A stretch of DNA of 64,000 bases from the NCBI RefSeq assembly GCF_036850765.1, contig NC_089498.1, forward strand, positions 75,370,305 through 75,434,304. The letters run 5' to 3'. This document shows positions 38,201 to 51,700 of the stretch, in pieces. Under the pieces are notes generated by a model. It was not told the origin of the DNA. It was given only the letters and a program-made list of their open reading frames with translations, and searched no databases. The translations under genes and the position numbers were made by a program. Each line of letters begins with the position of its first letter. Position 1 is the first letter of the stretch. Source of the stretch: Saccopteryx bilineata (lineage: Eukaryota > Chordata > Mammalia > Chiroptera > Emballonuridae).

Positions 38201-41200
38201 AAGCTGTGACATTGGGTGGACAGAAATACATGAACACCAAGTTCAAATGAGCCCTGACTCTTACCCCCTGCTGTACTCTGAGCCTCAACCCACCTCAGCC
38301 TCTCCCTTCACTCAGTACATAAAATTATCTCCTAACTCACAGAGAAAACAGAAATCTACCTACATGTGCATCTATCTGTTCCTTTTATCTCATTCTAGTT
38401 CCTTCATTCCAGTTCCAAGAGATTTCTCTCCATTATCTAAGGTTAATCCTCTGCCTTAGATTCTATTAGTTCCTGCCATTTTTGGAACCATAAATCACTA
38501 ATTAGCCCTTCTACTATAATATCAACTTTCTCCTCAAAAACTCCTCTCCCAGCTTTTTTTTTTTTTTTTCATTTTTCTGAAGCTGGAAACAGGGAGAGAC
38601 AGTCAGACAGACTCCCACATGCGCCCGACCGGGATCCACCCGGCACGCCCACCAGGGGCGACGCTCTGCCCACCAGGGGGCGATGCTCTGCCCATCCTGG
38701 GCGTCGCCATGTTGCGACCAGAGCCACTCTAGCGCCTGGGGCAGAGGCCACAGAGCCATCCCCAGCGCCCGGGCCATCTTTGCTCCAATGGAGCCTTGGC
38801 TGCGGGAGGGGAAGAGAGAGACAGAGAGGAAAGCGCGGCGGAGGGGTGGAGAAGCAAATGGGCGCTTCTCCTGTGTGCCCTGGCCGGGAATCGAACCTGG
38901 GTCCTCCGCACGCTAGGCCGACGCTCTACCGCTGAGCCAACCGGCCAGGGCCTCTCCCAGCTTTTAATTGAGCTTACGTCTCCCCATTAAATAAATAAGT
39001 TTTCCCCTCAGCTCTCTAGCTCCCTCCAGCTACCAAACCCCTCCGCCCCCCTCAAGTCGACTTTTTCATAGACTCCTCATATTTCAATCTATTCTATCAA
39101 AAGTTTTCTTGCTAATATCACCCTCGCTACCAAATCTAACAAGATTTTCTAATTCTCATTGTATCTGTTCTTTTGCAAACATATCACAATGTTCACCTTA
39201 AAACTCCCCTACTCCCTCACTCACTTTCCGGGTATGCCCTCAGTTTCTGGCTGCTCCATCCTGGTCTCCCTTACAACCTCTACCGCTGTATCCTGCTGGG
39301 CCCCGCCACACAAAGAACATGTTTCCTCTAGCCCTTCAGCTAGTGCATATGCTCTTCTCTCTGCCAACAATACTCTTCTTTGTCACTGTGCAAAGTGAAG
39401 CCTTTGGATTAGCACTCTAGTCATCTTCTCTTCTTTGGTCTTCCCCATGCCATACTAGGTCAAAGCTTGCTTTTTTTTTTGAGAAGGGGAAGGCAGAGGA
39501 AGTGGTTTTTACTAATCATAATGTGAAAATGACATGACATGCTATTAGAACTGAACCAGAACAAACTGTACTGCTATAAAATTTATATTTCTCAAAAAAA
39601 TAAAAATAAATAAAAATAAAATTTATATTTCTCACATCTATTTCAAAGGAAAATATATTAGGATTCTTTTTCATGCCCCAATTTCAGTAAAATCATGTTT
39701 TAAATAGCAACATTTTCTCAGTGTGCTAAAAAGTTGTCAGAAAGGCAACTATAAATCTATAAAAATAAAAATAACTAACAGGGTTAAGACTGTTCTGTGA
39801 ACACTAAGAACCACATCTGTTTTTGAGCGGTTAATACCAATGTCCTTTCCCATTGGTACAGCAACTGTTTACTGTGAATGACACCATGGTCAGCAATTTC
39901 TTCTTAACACATTGTGGACCAGTAGTTTTATTGCTAGCTTTACCCAGGGGCCAGACAAGTTTCTACGGAACGGGTACAAAAAACATTTTACATAAATGTT
40001 AAAGGCATGCTTTAAAATTAAATACTCATTGAATTTTGAAGTTATTTATTACATGGTCTTATGAACTAATATCTTTTTAAAAGAAAATCTTTGTATCTTA
40101 CTTGGCTTTCTGGATTGAGCACTTGATAAATCCTGAATGAATTGAATAGTCAACAATTAATCAGGTAAAGCACTACTTTCTTCATCCATTTTATTGTTTT
40201 TCTAAGGGTACTACATGTTGAAAGATACTGGTCAGCAAGATCAACACCTTGCATATATTTATAGTTATTATACTGTACAATGGAAATTGGCTTATTTCCT
40301 CTCCAGTGTGCAAGTTTGTCTTTTCTGTTCTCAAAAGGAAGCATCATAGATAGTTGAAATAATTCAAACTTCTCTTTTATCCTTCCAAATCAATAAAATG
40401 TCACCTTTTCTTCAGGAGGCTATTTCACCTCTTTTAAGTGTAGATGCTTCATCTTTCAAACATTTTGGCAAGCCTCTATTTGTTTGAATTGTTCTGCAAC
40501 CGCTTATTTTATGCAGTAATAAAGTGTCTGTAATTGAAATGCTATTGCAATAGTTATCTTGGTATATGTGATGCCCCACTTCCAGATATGGCCAAAGTAG
40601 TGACAGAATAGTCATTCAATTTTTTTCCTTCACCTGTGTAAATTTTCATATTGTGAATATACCCAGTCTTCTCTCACATACCATTCTTATAAGTAAACCA
40701 TATTTGGTCATTTTAGCTGGGTTGTAAATTCAAAATAGAAGATGTCACCTCCAGGGAATCATGCCTTCATCTAATGATAATTCTCGCATAGGTTTATATG
40801 TTGTTTGAAATTTACTAATAAATTGGTCAAGTACAGATTGAATTTTAAATAGCCTGAATGAAGATTTAGTCATGTTTTCATTGTCACTGAAATGCCAATA
40901 AGTTCAGATTTGTTCAAAACCATTTCGACTCATCATCTGAGGAAATATTGGAACAGCTAGCACTGGATTTGTAGACCAATATTCTTTCCAAGTATCCTTT
41001 TGAGTATGCTCCAAGAGCAATATAAGCCCTAAAAAATTTTTCATGTCTGTTGGAGTAACAGGAGACCACTTTAATTGCTTTCAAAATTTTGTTCTTCCCC
41101 AAATTTTGGTTATAATATATGTTCGACTGATGACAAAATAGTTCAAACAGATTGTTGTCAAAAATCAAATTGGTGAGCGTCGGCCTAGCATGCGGAGGAC

Positions 41201-44200
41201 CCGGGTTCGATTCCCGGCCAGGGCACACAGGAGAAGCGCCCATTTGCTTCTCCACCCCTCCGCCGCACCTTCCTCTCTGTCTCTCTCTTCCCCTCCCGCA
41301 GCCAAGGCTCCATTGGAGCAAAAATGGCCCGGGCGCTGGGGATGGCTCTGTGGCCTCTGCCTCAGGCGCTAGAGTGGCTCTGGTCGCAACATGGCGACGC
41401 CCAGGATGGGCAGAGCATCGCCCCCTGGTGGGCGTGCCAGGTGGATCCCGGTGGGGCGCATGCAGGAGTCTGTCTGACTGTCTCTCCCTGTTTCCAGCTT
41501 CAGAAAAAAAAAAAAAATCAAATTGGTGACTTCAATGATGTTCTTAGAATCAGACAGTATAACTGTAACCCCAGAATTATCTTCAAATTTTTCCAAGTTA
41601 GGTTGAAAGTCCTCTTTTGACCAATCATTATCTCAGCAACCAAGATGCAAATTACACTCAAAATCATGTGTGGCCCAGGCCGGTTGGCTCAGCGGTAGAG
41701 CGTCGGCCTAGCGTGCAGAGGACCCGGGTTCGATTCCCGGCCAGGGCACACAGGAGAAGCACCCATTTGCTTCTCCACCCCTCCGCCGCACCTTCCTCTC
41801 TGTCTCTCTCTTCCCCTCCCGCAGCCAAGGCTCCATTGGAGCAAAAATGGCTCGGGCGCTGGGTATGGCTCTGTGGCCTCTGCCCCAGGCGCTAGAGTGG
41901 CTCTGGTCGCAACATGGCGACGCCCAGGATGGGCAGAGCATCGCCCCCTGGTGGGCAGAGCATCGCCCCCTGGTGGGCGTGCCGGGTGGATCCCAGTCGG
42001 GCGCATGCGGGAGTCTGTCTGACTGTCTCTCCCTGTTTCCAGCTTCAGAAAAATGAAAAAAAAAAAAAAAAGAGAAAAAAAAAAATCATGTGTGGACAAC
42101 AATCAAAACAGCATGGTATTGGCAGAAAAATAGACACTCAAACCAATAAAACAGAATAGAAAGTCCAGAAATAAAACCACATATATATGGTCAAATAATT
42201 TTTGATAAAGGGGCCAACAACACACAATGGAGAAAAGAAAGCCTCTTTAACAAATGGTGCTGGGAAAACTGGAAAGCCATCTGCAAAAGAATGAAACTCG
42301 ACTACAGTTTGTCCCCTTGTACTAAAATTAATTCAAAATGGATCAAACACTTAAATATAAGACCTGAAACAATAAAGTACATAGAAGAAGACATAGGTTC
42401 TAAACTCATGGATCTTGGTTTTAAAGAGCATTTTATGAATTTGACTCCAAAGGCAAGGGAAGTGAAGGCAAAAATTAATGAATGGGACCACATCAGACTA
42501 AGAAGTTTTTGCTCAGCAAGAGAAACTGACAACAAAATAGATAGACAGCCAACTAAATGGGAAATGATATTTTCAAACAACAGCTCAGATAAGGGCCTAA
42601 TATCCAAAATATACAAAGAACTCATAAAACTCAACAACAAACAAACAAACAATCCAATAAAAAAAATGGGAAGAGGACATGAACAGACACTTCTCCCAGG
42701 AAGAAATACAAATGGCCAACAGATATATGAAAAGATGCTCATCTTCATTAGTTATTAGAGAAATGCAAATCAAAACTGCAATGAGAGACCACCTCACACC
42801 TGTTAGATTAGCTATTATTAACAAGACAGAATAGCAAGTGTTGGAGAGGCTGTGGAGAGAAAGGAACCCTCATTCACTGTTGGTGGGAATGTAAAGTAGT
42901 ACAACCATTATGGAAGAAAGTATGGTGGTTCCTCAAAAACTGAAAACAGAACTACCTTATGACCCAGCAATCCCTCTACTGGGTATATACCCAAAAAACT
43001 CACAAACATTGATACGTAAAGACACATGCAGCCCCATGTTCACTGCAGCATTGTTCACAGTGCCAAGACATGGAAACAACCAAAAAGCCCTTCAATAGAA
43101 GACTGGATAAAGAAGATGTGGCACATATACACTATGGAATACTACTCAGCCATAAGAAATGATGACATCGGATCATTTACAACAAAATGGTGGGATCTTG
43201 ATAACATTATACGAAGTGAAATAAGTAAATCAGAAAAAAACCAAGAACTGCATTATTCCATACGTAGGTGGGACATAAAAACAAGACTAAGAGACATTGA
43301 TAAGTGTGGTGGTTGGGGGGGGGGGGGCACAAAAAAAACTAGATAGAAGGTGATGGAGGACAATTTGACTTTGGGGGATGGGTATGCAACATAATTGAAC
43401 GACAAGATATCCTGGACATGTTTTCTTTGAACATATGTACCCTGATTTATTGATGTCACCCTAGTAAAATTAATTTTAAAAAAAAAAGGATATCAATTTT
43501 AAACTTTTAAATTAAAAAAAATATCATGTGTGGAATTGTTCAAATTTTCAGGTTTGGAATAAGTTGAAATTACTATTTTTTGCCTTTTTGAAGGAATAAC
43601 TATATCACTGCCACTGTCAGGTTTCATCAGTTTTACTTGGAATATCTGATAAATTGTCAGCAATTACATCCAGAATTTTATCATGTTCTTTGTCAGTATC
43701 CATGATTACTGAGCACTTTAAAAATATCAAATTGATATAAAAGTTTTTATTACTAATGACAAGAAATTAATCACTTTTAATTCCTTTTGTACTTTTTAAC
43801 TTCAGTGAATGCATTTTCCGTTATACTGTTTCTCTCTAACAATGAAAAGCCAAGAATTCTGTGATTGGCCACAAGCCTTAGAAAAGAAAACAAGAGAATT
43901 CTTGTGATCCGTCCACAATGTGTTAAGTAACAGATACTTAATTGTTCAAGACGGAAGTGAGTTTTCTATATAATTTTGCCCTCTTTTGGAGCACAAATAT
44001 CTTTGGCTTTTGTATATATGTAGGGAAATACTGTAATATGCAGCTGTTGTAATCTAAATTTTTTCCCTCACAATTACACAGCAGCAATTAATTATTATAA
44101 GGAATATACCTTTGTAATGCTTCCAGTTTTTAAAATAGCAAAGCTTCTAAATAACTTCTCAAAACTAACATTCCATTTTGGCACATGACCTGATAACATT

Positions 44201-46584
44201 ACAGATTTGATTTGTATTTTAGTAATTTCTTCTCTTGAGTATACTTTGCACTCAATAAAAGTTAGTGTTGTGGTTTCAAACAATTTTTACATATTCTAGA
44301 TCTTAGGTTTTCATTTCACCAAACTCAGTTTTTTTCATTCATGTACTTATAGAAGGTAATATGAGCACACATATTTGCATATTTATTTTTAAAGTAAGTT
44401 ATTTTTACCATTAAAATAAAACTAGAGCCTGGCCTGTGGTGGCGCAGTGGATAAAGCGTCGACCTGGAAATGCTGAGGTCGCCGGTTCGAAACCCTGGGC
44501 TTGCCTGGTCAAGGCACATATGGGAGTTGATGCTTCCAGCTCCTCCCCCCTTCTCTCTCTCTGTCTCTCTCTCCCTCTCTGTCTCTCTCTCCTCTCTAAA
44601 AATGAATAAATAAAGTAAAAAAAAAAAAAAAATTAAAAAAAAATAAAAAATAAATAAAACTAGACTAGGCCTGACCTGTGGTGTCGCAGTGGATAAAGAG
44701 TCGACCTGGAAATGCTGAGGTCGCAGGTTCGAAACCCTGGGCTTGCCTGGTCAAGGCACATATGGGAGTTGATGCTTCCAGCTCTTCCCCCCCTTCTCTC
44801 TCTCTGTCTCTCCCTCTCTTCTCTAAAATGAATAAATAAAAAAAATTTTTATATAAAAAAAATAAAACTAGACTACATGGCCAACTATGAGAAACAATTT
44901 GTCTTCCTTAGAAATCCTTTTTTAGGTTGAGGAGGGACAGTACTCCTCCACGTGTAGCCCTGCCGCTGTCTCAGTACCGCGTCTTTCAGTCTAGAGACAC
45001 TGCAGCACATGTTACCCAGCACAGCCTAGATCATCTAGCACGAGCCAGCCACCCCCCAGATGCTGCAGGGACCAGAACCCCTCAGCCCACTGGGAATCCT
45101 CTTCAGCCTATTTCCTCAGAAGATGGAGGTCTTGCTGGCACTCCACTTCTTTCTAAGGGGAAGGCAATTATCTTTTCTCTCGTATAATTTTAATATTTTC
45201 TTTGATGTAATGAAGTAAAATGTTCTTCATACTTTCGCTATCTAAAGAATCACAGTGACTTTGTAGGCACCTGTTGAGTACTACGATGGGAATCACTCCA
45301 GTGGTTGGGAGGGTGGAGAACGGTGGCTCCAGTACCGTGATCTGAGGATTCTCACAGCCCTCCATTAAACTCAGAGCTGGCAACTGCCTGCAGTCTGAAG
45401 CTCCTCAGGAAACGGTTAATTCCGTACACCTGGAAGTAGAGCAGGTGGCTGCTCCTAATATATTTTTATAGTGCAGGTACCAAAGAAATTGTACATTCAT
45501 TAATTTGACTAAAGTAAAATGTCTTCATTAACTACTTAGTTCCAAATACATGTAAATACTGCTTGGTTTTGCTCACCACTATACCACTATACCTTCAGAA
45601 TCTATTACAGTGCCTGCCACATAGGAGATACTCAATAAATAGTATTTTTTGAATGAATGAATAAATCTTGAAGACTTAGAACTAATCTAAGATTTACTCT
45701 ATTTTAACATAATGATTTGTCCAGTGATCTCTTGCAATTAACATAGACTGGCTGAGTAGAATTACTCAGTGTAGCAGAACTAGGAAGGATTCAAAAATTT
45801 TGTTATCAAGGATGTGGCTAATAAATATACTAAGAACTTATTTCTCCCAAAAGCTGACTGAGTTCCTAACATATTATGGAAGTACCTACCTTTTCTTCCC
45901 GTCAATAATTTGATAGATTTTTGAACTTTATGAGCAAACAACTACTGACAAAATTTTTATAATTGTAAAAGATTTGCAAGCGTTCTAATAAAATTTCACA
46001 CTAAATACACCTTGATAAGACAACTTTTCCTATTCCATACCAAAACCAAACACCCAGAGAACCTGCCTCCTACTTCTGATATCTTCAACTTCTTTCCTTG
46101 CTATCTCCAATGTTTAAGCAGCTATTGTTACCTTTCCTCTTGCACTTTGGTAAAAGCATTGTTCTTCAGCTTCACAAAAGCCGGTTCTTCTACCTATGCT
46201 TTTGAATTTGCCCTTTCTAGCTCCACAGGCCTTGCTGCACAGTTATTGCTGCCCTTATTCTAGTGAATTTTTCCTTTGACAATGCTTGCTTACTCTGCAG
46301 CCTGAAGTCTCGTGCTACCAAGAACACCTTCCCTTTGCCATTCTAGCAATTACCATTTCAGACTTTCACTTTACACTTGCAAAGACAAGAAATGCTAGTT
46401 ATATTTTTAGAAATGGTCCTAGAACATTGGATAAGCACATTCAAAAGAAAGAAGTTGGACTTGGCTTGACCTGTGGTGGCACAGTGGATAAAGCATCGAC
46501 CTGGAACACTGAGATCACCAGTTCAAAACCCTGCACTTGTCTGGTCAAGGCACATATGGGAGTTGATGCTTCCTGCTCCTCCCC

Positions 46585-46633
<49 letters not shown>

Positions 46634-48763
46634 CTCTCTCCTCTCTAAAAAATGAATAAATAAAAAAAGAAAGAAGTTGGACCTGTAAGTCTCACTATAA
46701 AAAAAGTTAACTAAAAAGGGATTAAAGACCTAAATATAAGAGCTAAAATTATAGATTTCTTAACAAAAACATAGATTTATTTCTTTGTGACCTTAGATTG
46801 AAAAGTGGTTTAGTTGTGCTATCAAAAGACCAAGCAACAAGTAAAAAAATAAATATCATCCCCTCCCCCCCAAAAAACAACTTGTGCTTCAAAGGATACC
46901 ATAAAAAGACAACTTACAGAATAGAAGAAATTTCTTCAAATCAAGTCTAATAAGGACTTACATCTAAAATATATAAATAACTATTATAACTCAATAAAAG
47001 AGAGATAATTTTTAAATAGGCAAAGGATCTGAATATACAGTTTCCAAAGAAAATATACAAATTTCCAAGAAGTACATGAAAAGATGCTTAATACCATTAG
47101 CCACCTAGACAATGCAAATCAAAACCACAATGAGATAACATACCATACCCACAAGGATGGCTGTAATAAAAAAGATACTATAGCAAGTATAGGTGAGGAC
47201 ATACAGAGAATGAACACCCTCCTCCCCCCATACATTACTGGTGAATATGCTTCAACATAAACTTACGATATGGCCAAGCAAGTCCATTTCCAGGTATACA
47301 CACAAGAAAAATTTAAACTTATGTTTACACAAAAACTTGTACATGAATGTTCGGAGCAGCATTATTCATAATAGTCAAAAACTAGAAACAACCCAAATGT
47401 CCATCAGCAGGTGATGAGAAAGATAAAATGTGGTATTTGCTTACAATGTAATATTTGTTTAACCACGAAAAAGAATGAAGTAAGTACTGATACTTCAACA
47501 TGAATGGACCTTGCAAAAATTATGTTAAGTGAAAGGAACAAGATACAAAAGACCATATATTATAAAATTCCATTTATATGAAATATCCAGAAGAGGTAAA
47601 TCCATAAAGACAGAAAGAAGATTAGCAGTCAACTAGGGCTGAGTGGGGGAGGAGGTCGAGGACTCGATGGTTATGGCAAAGGTGTGCAGAATTTCGCTCC
47701 GGGGTTATGAAAATATTCTTTGGGTTAAACACTGATTGTGGTGATACAATTCTCTGAATATATCTAAAGCCACTGGATTGTACTCTTTAAATGAGTGAAT
47801 TAGGTGGTATATGTTTATCTCAATAAAGCTGTTTAAAAAAATACTTCTAATACTTTCAAACAATACCAAAATATTTACGTCCCTTTCCTAGTCCCACTCT
47901 TCAAGGTAAACACTATTAACAAAAAGGTATATAAGCCTTTCAACATTTTTCCCTATATATAAACAAATATAAAGAGAATTTTTTTAAAAATAGGAATCCA
48001 CCCATCCTTCAATCTCCCACCTCAATATACACATGTACTTTTTTCCTGAAATACTTCTGACATCTTTCCTAGTCAATACATACAGCACTGCCTCATTTTA
48101 AGAAAATTACTGTGGCAAAAAAACCATAATATAAAATTAACCCTTTTAACTATAAAATATACATGACAAAATCTACTATCTTAATCATTTTAAGTGTACA
48201 ATTCAGTGGCAGTAAGTACATTCACAAAGTAGTGCAAGCATCATCACTATTTCCAGTTAGATACAGTGTCCTCAAGGTTCATCCATGTCAGAACATGTAT
48301 CAGAATTTCATTCTTTTTAAGGCTGAGTAATATTCCACTGCATGCATATACCATATCCATTCACTCATCAATAGATATCTGGGCTTCTTCCACCTTTTGG
48401 CTATTGTGAATAATGCTGTTGTGAACGTGAGTATACAAGTACATGTTTGCACCCTCCTTTTAAATAGAAGTAGAATTATTGGATCACATGGTAATCCTAT
48501 GTTTAACTTTTTTAGGAACTGCCAGACTATTCTCCACAGCAACTGTACCACTTTACATTCATTTTCCTCATTGTTTTATAAACTACTGCCTTTTTTTTTT
48601 TTTTTTTTTTAAGAGAGACAGACAGACAGACAGGAAGGGAGAGAGATAAGAAGCATCAACTTGCGGTTCGAAACCCTGGGCTTGCCTGGGCAAGGCACAT
48701 AAGGGAGTTGATGCTTCCAGCTCCTTCCCACCTTCTCTCTCTCTGTCTCTCCCTCTCCTCTCT

Positions 48764-48797
<34 letters not shown>

Positions 48798-51700
48798 ATA
48801 AATAAATAAATAAAAAAGAAGCATCAACTTGTAGTTGCATCACTTTAATTTTTCACTGATTGCTTTTCATACATGCCTTAACCAGGGGGCTCCAGATGAG
48901 CCAGTGACCCCTTGTTCAAGCTAGTGACCTTAGGCTTCAAGCCAGCGACCTCTGGGCTTAAGCTAGCAACCATGGGGTCATGTTGATGATCCCATGCTCA
49001 AGCCAGCAACGCCATGCTCAAGCTGGTGACCTCGGGATTTTGAACCTGGGGCCTCAGTGTCCCAGGTCTACATCCTATCCACTGCGCCACCACTGATCAG
49101 GCACTACTGCTTTTCTTTTTAAAAATAAAATACAGTTAATTCCAAAATGATACTGAAAGTCTATCAATGGAGCACTGGTTACATATGGCTATTTTTTTTT
49201 CCCTATTACAAACAATACTATAACAAAAAAAATTCTAGCCCGACCGCAGTGGATAGAGCATCAAACTGAGACACGGAGGACCCCTCAGGTTCGAAACCCT
49301 GAGGTCGCCAGCTTGAGCGCGGGCTCATCTGGTTTGAGCAAGGCTCACCAGCTTGAGCCCAAGGTCACTGGCTTGAGCAAGGGGTAACTCAGTCTGCTGT
49401 AGCCCCCTGGTCAAGGCACATATGAGAAAGCAATCAATGAACAACTAAGGAGCCACAATGAAGAATTGATGTTTCTCATCTCTCTCCCTTCCTGTCTGTC
49501 TGTCCCTATCTGTCCCTCTCTCTATCACACACACACACAAAAATTTCTATATATCTTTGAACACTTGTGGGAAGATCACTATAGGATAAATTACTAGATG
49601 TGGAACTACTTGATGACTTTTCCATTTTGATAAATACTGTCAAACTGCCCTCTAAAAAAGTTACAGATTTACTGGTATACTCCTAAAGACTGTGAGAGTG
49701 CCCATTTCATAAAATACTTGCCAGTATTGATCTTTTTAAATTTTTGCCAATCATAAGAGGCAAAAACAGTTTAAATTTTTTATATATTTTTAAATTTTAA
49801 AATTTATTATATCATAAATGAATCTCAATATAAGGTTTGAAGCTTAGCAGTTAAAGATTGCAGGTTAAAAAAACTATTATCTTAATTGTGGTTCTATTAC
49901 AGTCACTAGAGAAGAAAATTCTACTGATGCATTGGAAGTTATTTCGCTTAATTTGACTTTCATGTGAAAAACCTATATATTCAAAATATAGTGAGAATCT
50001 TAGCTGAAGAACTCCATACATTTAAAACATTTTATTCATCTGAATCCCATCTTTACACCATTATTTCGAATGTCTTTAATATTATTGTAGACTTAGCCAG
50101 TAGTCTAATAAATTAGCTCTGAATTCACACTGTTGTAACATCACTAAAATTTGAGTGAAGATGACACTGTAATACATGTTAACCATCTATTTTTCAGGAT
50201 CAGGAAGTCTTATTGCTGCCTTAAATTAAATCCTCAGAAATCAAGGTTCTTTCTTCTAGTACTCAGCATCTGAGTTAGTTTGAATGTCAAGTCTATGGCG
50301 GTGCAGTGGATAGAGCACCAATCTGGAATGCTGAGGTCACCAGTTTGAAATCCTGGACTTGCTCAGTCAAGGCACATAGGACAAGCAACCAATGAACGGC
50401 TAGAGTGAAGCAACTACTTCTAGTCCTTCCTCCTGATCCCCCCTAAAGTCAATCAATAAAATCTTTTTAAAAATGTAACATTGTAGCATTTATTGTAACA
50501 GGAAAAAGCAAATGAAGAACACATCTTTACCTTGTTTACAATATAATTGAATTGTGAACTAAGTTTTACTATGTTTTTTCCATAAAACACAATTTTTTTG
50601 CCAGAGCAAAACAGAACTCTTTGTCCAGATAATTTTGTATGTACCACCTTTTCCCCATAATGAGATAACCCAAAATATCTTCCATTTTGTCTTAAAAGAC
50701 AGGAACATGAGAGCTAATTTGTACATGCAGAGTAACATTTCAACATTTTTTTCTTTCTAATGAGTTTGTTGTTTAAAAAAACCTTTTATTCTTTTAGTAG
50801 ATGATTTTTCAAAGTATCACTGTAATGCTTTATCTGAGTAAGAACCAACATTCTCAGGTTACATGACTACATTTTTAATACATAGTAGAGAAAGCATGCT
50901 CAAGTAAACAGACAATACCATTTTGGAGGTTTCGAAGACAGGGTACTGATCTCTTTTCCCTTAGACTGTCAAAAATGACAACAGTCAACATAACAATAGC
51001 TGGTACGAATGCCTTATCTTGAACAATAAATACAGAAATCATATAATAAAGTTGCATGTTACTGGTCATGTCACATAATAAGGTTGCATCTCATTGGTTA
51101 ATTCAAGGTACCAGAAATCCTTATATACAAAGTATAGGTACCTGATTTTTTAAAAAGTCATTCTGGAGCAAAAAAGGTAGATAGTTACTATTATTATTGT
51201 TTTTGTAAATCAATCAAAATCATACCTAATTTTTTTTGTCAGATCAACAAAATATATTTCTAGGTGTGCCACAAAATTTTAGTAATTAGTTTATGTGTGC
51301 CATAAGATGAAAAAGGTTGAAAATTGCTTATCTAAACTAGTCCCTTTTGTTCTTAGTGGTACAATTATGCAATAATATTATAGGTCTGTCCAATTCAGTT
51401 ACCTCAATCTGAGGAGCACTGATCAACCCAAAAGAGGCCAATGTTCTTGTTAAAAGTTATTCCACCCTGGCCGGTTGGCTCAGTGGTAGAGCGTCACCCT
51501 GGTGTGCAGGAGTCCCAGGTTCGATTACCGGCCAGGGCACACAGGAGAAGCGTCCATCTGCTTCTCCACCCCTCCCCCTCTCCTTCCTCTCTGTCTCTCT
51601 CTTCCCCTCCCACAGCCAAGGCTCCATTGGAGCAAAGTTGGCCCGGGCGCTGAGGATGGCTCTATGGCCTCTGCCTCAGGCGCTAGAATGGCTCTGGTTG

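Larger units (their letters stand above)
40145..43703 (-). pseudogene. piggyBac transposase pseudogene
   Basis: A candidate start ATG at 43703 is followed by an acidic N-terminal region ([13 protein letters not shown]) and a stop near 43625. After the insertions, 41150-40915 resembles the N-terminal part of the DDD domain. 40615-40412 contains [18 protein letters not shown] and [11 protein letters not shown] (the family's D-N-x-(Y/F)-x-S and G-T-x-R-x-N-R-x-x-P region). 40347-40150 contains [14 protein letters not shown], the classic G-V-D-x-x-D-Q motif with the last catalytic Asp, and the K-T-I-K-W segment. Several stops and frame breaks; not functional. I do not know which subfamily it belongs to. 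Confidence 0.85.
39904..43926 (-). mobile_element. piggyBac-superfamily transposon, invaded by three retroelements
   Basis: Flanked by TTAA on both sides (39904-39907 and 43923-43926), the piggyBac target duplication. The ends are inverted repeats CACATTGTGGAC (39908-39919) and GTCCACAATGTG (43911-43922). Within, on the minus strand, are broken pieces of a piggyBac transposase. Two family A SINEs (41176-41512, 41674-42085) and an L1 (42096-43523) are inserted. Without them the element would be about 1.8 to 1.9 kb, somewhat short for an autonomous piggyBac (~2.4 kb). Confidence 0.88.

Noticed and set aside
51480..51540. tRNA gene-like A and B boxes in SINE heads
   Set aside because: Part of tRNA-derived SINEs with TC-rich bodies and A tails; no cloverleaf with acceptor stem is maintained.
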